From assembly GCA_021464525.1 (NCBI GenBank), contig JADRCO010000518.1, positions 1 to 31,938 on the forward strand: a stretch of DNA of 31,938 nucleotides, written 5' to 3'. Positions 28,540-31,938 of this stretch are shown here, piece by piece (positions within the stretch are counted from its first letter, which is position 1; the number at the start of each line of letters is the position of its first letter). Under the pieces are notes generated by a model, which ran no database searches, was not told the origin of the DNA, and worked only from the letters and a program-made list of their open reading frames with translations. The translations under genes and the position numbers were made by a program. This DNA is from Rhizophagus sp. LPA8_4_AMF (taxonomy: Eukaryota; Glomeromycota; Glomeromycetes; Glomerales; Glomeraceae).

Positions 28540-30123
28540 TTAATCAAATTTCTGCATAAGTTGATGATTGTTGATAACTAAATCATTATATTTTTGAACT
28601 TCAATATTATGCAACTTAAATTCCTTTACTTCATCATCAGAATCAAACAATTCTGTATCTTTAAAATTCTTAAAATTCAAACACCTGACTCTCTTCTTCT
28701 TCATAATATATTCCTTTATATAAGGTAAAATATCATTCTTATTTTTCCATGGTGCTAAATCTTTAATTAACAATTTTTCAATAAAAGTACCTTGGGAATT
28801 TTTTAGGAATACTTCAAAATCACTTGCATTAATGTAAAAAGACAAATTTAAATATTCTAATTTAAAAGGAAGGATTTGTCCTAAATTTTGTAATAAAATT
28901 GAACTACTATTATCTAATCTAGATCTTTCGCAGCTGATAGAAAGACAATTAAGATTTTGTTTTATATTTTCAATCAAATTAAGTACTGGATAAACAATCT
29001 CATCTTTAATATCATAAATACCAAGTAATTTGATATTTTTACAATATTTTATAACTGATTCAAGTATTTTCTGTTGTTCAAGTTCGCTCCTGAAATACAC
29101 GCACCTGAAATTCTCTAAATAACCACCAGATTTTTGTAGTAATAATAATAATGATTCATCGATGTTTGATGATGCCTCTATGAATAAGGATTTTAATTTA
29201 AATGGCTTGATTAAATTAAGAATTTGTTGAATAAAACTAGTATTTAAATAATAACAATAAATGATATGAACAGATTCTAAAACATTTAATTGATCAAACA
29301 TTTCATTTAAATTGATTATACCTTCAAAATTAACACAGAATAATGTGATAGAATTTAAAGTATTTGAACAATTATAATCTTTTGATAATAAGAATGATTG
29401 ATAAAAAAGAAAATCATTACTATTACTTAATATAATTGTTTTAAGATTTTGATGTAAATTAACTATTTGCAATATACGATTGTTAATTAGCGTATTATCA
29501 CTAATACTTAAAATAGAAAGTTTTAAATTATTAATACTGTGAATGAAATTTGTATTTTGTAAAATTAACTCAAGAATATCTTCAAAATATGTGATCATAT
29601 TATGATAAGTCCTTATCTCAATTTCAAGAGTATGTATAATTATTTCATTTTCAATAAATATTTTTAATAGTGACGTTTGAATTAATCTTCCAAAATTAGA
29701 TTCTGAACCTAAATCTTCCAAAGAATACTTATGTTTGGATTGTAAAGTTCTATAAACATCTTCAGACCACATTTTGGCAGAAGAAATAAAATCCCACATA
29801 TTTAAATATTTTATAAAACTATAATAATTGAAAAGTGTGTTTGAAGATAATAAATTATCATTAATTTTATATTTATTAAATATCGTTTTTAATTCACCAC
29901 TTAAATTATGTAGGTAAATTCCAATAAAGTTATATTTTCTAGTAGAAATTGAATTTTCAGTAAATGAAAATGGATTTTCCCATAATAATGGAACCGCTAA
30001 ACGACACCAAAATCTGTTAACTAATACACATGAATGTAAAGTTGAATAATCATTCCGAAAATATTTTATAATATTTTCTGTTAATTCTGGTAAGTTTCCT
30101 GAAAATATTTTTGAACATGACAT
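28540..30123 (-). CDS. F-box/LRR protein, probable SCF ubiquitin ligase adaptor
   Basis: Intact single-exon frame of 527 residues from the ATG at 30121-30123 (MSCSKIFSGNLPEL). The frame is open a few codons further upstream but only a TTG is there, and paralogs agree on the ATG. F-box at about 8-50 with LPELTENIIKYFRND and CVLVNRFWCRLAVPLLW. Just after it this copy has extra residues (about TENSISTRKYN) relative to its neighbours. LRR-like units: SINNLKLSIL, HQNLKTIILS, LNVLESVHIIYC, KPFKLKSLFIEA, YLENFRCVYF, NLNCLSISCE and KLEYLNLSFYI. Closest to the broken copy at 25119-26658, with which it shares flanking DNA. A 261-bp element ends one base before its stop codon's lower edge. Confidence 0.9.
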   Translation of the reverse strand: MSCSKIFSGNLPELTENIIKYFRNDYSTLHSCVLVNRFWCRLAVPLLWENPFSFTENSISTRKYNFIGIYLHNLSGELKTIFNKYKINDNLLSSNTLFNYYSFIKYLNMWDFISSAKMWSEDVYRTLQSKHKYSLEDLGSESNFGRLIQTSLLKIFIENEIIIHTLEIEIRTYHNMITYFEDILELILQNTNFIHSINNLKLSILSISDNTLINNRILQIVNLHQNLKTIILSNSNDFLFYQSFLLSKDYNCSNTLNSITLFCVNFEGIINLNEMFDQLNVLESVHIIYCYYLNTSFIQQILNLIKPFKLKSLFIEASSNIDESLLLLLQKSGGYLENFRCVYFRSELEQQKILESVIKYCKNIKLLGIYDIKDEIVYPVLNLIENIKQNLNCLSISCERSRLDNSSSILLQNLGQILPFKLEYLNLSFYINASDFEVFLKNSQGTFIEKLLIKDLAPWKNKNDILPYIKEYIMKKKRVRCLNFKNFKDTELFDSDDEVKEFKLHNIEVQKYNDLVINNHQLMQKFD

Positions 30124-30200
30124 TGTAAGCAAAGAGAAAAAAAGGAAGGAATTTGTGTATCACATTTCACTACAGTATCGACCGGATAAATTATATTAAT

Positions 30201-30223
30201 TTCGGTTCCGATGTTGTCACACA
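30201..30223 (-). promoter_or_regulatory. Array upstream motif, shortened copy
   Basis: TTCGGTTCCGATGTTGTCAC then ACA, about 78-100 bp upstream of the ATG. The spacer between the CGG and CCG half-sites is reduced compared with the copy at 16756-16790. Confidence 0.45.
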
Positions 30224-31782
30224 AATCAATTGGGTGTAACGTGTTTAGTATATAATTAGGAGTAATGATTTACATACTAATACTGGCGATGAACCACTTA
30301 ATTCCGGCTAAAATTATAGATAAGCTCGTCTTAATATAAATTCACGTTTATTAAAATAATATTTGTCTTTTACAAAAACAATCTAAATGACAGCACTTTT
30401 GATCTGAGAGGGACTGATGCTACTAATGATCTATTTTAGTTTTGAAGATCCAAATAATTGTGTTAATATTACCACTATTGACAATAAGTTCAATAAATTG
30501 ATTAACTTTTTTTAACGCACGTAATTATTTACGTAAGATGGTAACGAAAAAGCACAAGAGAAAAATTTTGAAGAACATCATAAGAAAAATATGTCATATA
30601 CCGTATGTAATATAATACAAGAACATAGATACACTTTTTTTAATGCTAAAATTCTTATTAGTACGTTCTCAAAAAGGTTGATAAAATATCTCATGATTCT
30701 AATCATTTCAGTTTCGAACTTATCATTTATAAGATTTTTAGCTAGAGGTAGGAATCGATTAAGCCGGTTAGTCAACTAAGGTACCTCAAAAATTGGCTAA
30801 TAGATTGATTCGACCGATTAATTTAAACTAAAACACAGAACATCTCAAGAAAAATAGATATTAATTACTTCGATAAGTTTTTTTAGTTAGACTGACTTCG
30901 TAAAATGAAAAAAAAATCTAATTTTTGTCGAATTTTTTTTTTTTAAAAAATAAACCTGTTTTATGTTAAATCTTTATAAAGTAGATATTTAACATGTGTG
31001 ATAATGAACTGAATGTTGATATTTCTGAATATATTGACTAGTAATGTTGAAAATGTTGATGAATCTTTATCTGGGTCATCAAATCTTGCATCTTCCACTA
31101 CAATTTCTAAAAGGTCATTCTTTTTGAAAGCAAAACTAGTAGTCAACTGCACCAAATAAAAAGTTTTTTTTTTAAAAAAGAAATTTAAAATATATTGATA
31201 TGTCCGCGCTGCTACGCTGCTAATAAGGTAATATTCTAATTACATAATTGAAACATTCTCTTATAGCAAATTAATAAATTTTATTTATTAATTTAACTAA
31301 CATTTTTTTTTTTTTTATAAAATTTCCATATTTTTATTTTTATTTTTTTAACACTTTAAAAGATCCTGTAATTAAGTATTTATATAAATATTTTGAAAAC
31401 ATCGTAGGAAATGTCATGTGATAGTACGCTAAATAAACTTCAATTTATGTGTTAATCAATTATCTCGTACTTTTATTTTTTAACGGTCTACGTTAAAACT
31501 TTAATAACTAACCCCTTTTACCAAAGGCCTATACATTATTATGGTCTTTTATACCCTTTTTTATTCTCTGTAGATATATTTTCGTAGTTTATAACGTTTA
31601 GGAACAGTCTATTCTTTTTCGACATGTTTTACTAGTCCTTTTTCGTCCTAATACGAAAGTTTTTTATGTCTACAGTTGACACCTCGACACCCAAAAAAGC
31701 CATTTTATGACTGATAAAATCCAAAAAAAGATCCTTTCTCTTCTTGACAGTAGCGCCACGCCTACTGTAGTGCCAGAATTAA
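30224..31782. other. AT-rich spacer, no firm gene
   Basis: GTGTTAATATTACCACTATT (about 30460) followed by ATAAGTTCAATAAATTGATT (about 30485) belongs to the distal upstream block of the array. A minus-strand stretch at about 30964-31148 reads like an exon (KKNDLLEIVVEDARFDDPD, STFSTLLVNIFRNI) behind a CAG that could be a 3' splice site, but it has no ATG and no recognised family. The overlapping frames at 30578-30779 are not convincing. From 31200 to 31780 there is AT-rich sequence with short coding-like words (TDKIQKKILSLLDSSATP, about 31710-31763). Confidence 0.35.
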
Positions 31783-31938
31783 TGTAGATCGGAAAATTAG
31801 GTCGGAAGAATAGTTCCGAAGTGTAGATCATTTCGGCACAGTAAATGCATGCAATTAATTAGTGATGTTTCATGTTATAAATAGTTGTAGATCATAATTT
31901 TAATATAAATAGGATAGGAATTTCCCTTGAGAAAGGGG
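31783..31938 (+). other. Possible start of an LTR or other promoter region, cut by window end
   Basis: Starts TGTAGATCGG, with G+C above background, two TATA-box-like words (TATAAATAG at about 31876 and TATAAATAGG at about 31904) and a terminal GAGAAAGGGG. TG start plus TATA box would suit the 5' part of an LTR; a plain gene promoter on the plus strand is equally possible. The partner end lies outside the window, so neither can be settled. Confidence 0.25.

Noticed and set aside
30124..30132. Three extra N-terminal residues on the 28540-30123 gene
   Set aside because: They depend on a TTG start; the paralogs agree on the ATG at 30121-30123.
1..31938. CRISPR arrays, rRNA genes, standard tRNA genes
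   Set aside because: No regularly spaced identical repeats, no rRNA-like conserved stretches, and no A and B boxes at tRNA spacing were seen.

Overview
The window is very AT-rich, eukaryotic, intron-poor and crowded with decayed mobile DNA. A same-strand array of single-exon F-box/leucine-rich-repeat (LRR) genes, set in AT-rich spacers full of small DNA transposons, strongly recalls an arbuscular mycorrhizal fungus such as Rhizophagus (Glomeromycotina). That assignment is recognition plus inference and was not searched. No bacterial operons, ribosome binding sites, CRISPR arrays or rRNA genes are seen.

Layout. Positions 1-503 hold the unfinished 3' part of an unrecognised gene on the minus strand, in sequence clearly richer in G+C than the rest. 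Positions 504-6370 are mostly degraded: two TA-flanked inverted-repeat elements (843-911, 1217-1730), a broken coiled-coil-like coding remnant (3610-3985) and a broken hAT-type transposase remnant (about 4430-4935). From 6370 to 30123 there are six paralogous F-box/LRR units, all on the minus strand and roughly 3-7 kb apart. Four are intact (9493-11115, 15085-16683, 21666-23225, 28540-30123). Two are broken (6370-7274, 25119-26658). Between them lie non-autonomous DNA transposons of hAT type (12250-12932, 18478-19121, 23347-23632), Tc1/mariner/pogo type (26707-27120, 24714-24794), one with a 9-bp target duplication (28270-28530) and unclassified fold-backs (17298-17420, 19171-19480). A decayed LINE-like fragment lies at 20217-20976. 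The last 1.8 kb has no firm gene; its end may be the start of an LTR.

How it works together. The F-box proteins are expected to be substrate adaptors of SCF ubiquitin ligases: an N-terminal F-box to bind Skp1 and a long LRR-like body to bind targets. Five of the six units share an upstream block with a CGG/CCG-bearing motif about 50-105 bp before the ATG, so they may be co-regulated; the unit at 21666-23225 has lost it. Tandem duplication, frameshifts, nonsense changes and transposon insertions into promoter and 3' flanks show birth-and-death evolution in progress. The paralogs act as natural empty-site controls, so several insertions can be dated relative to the duplications.
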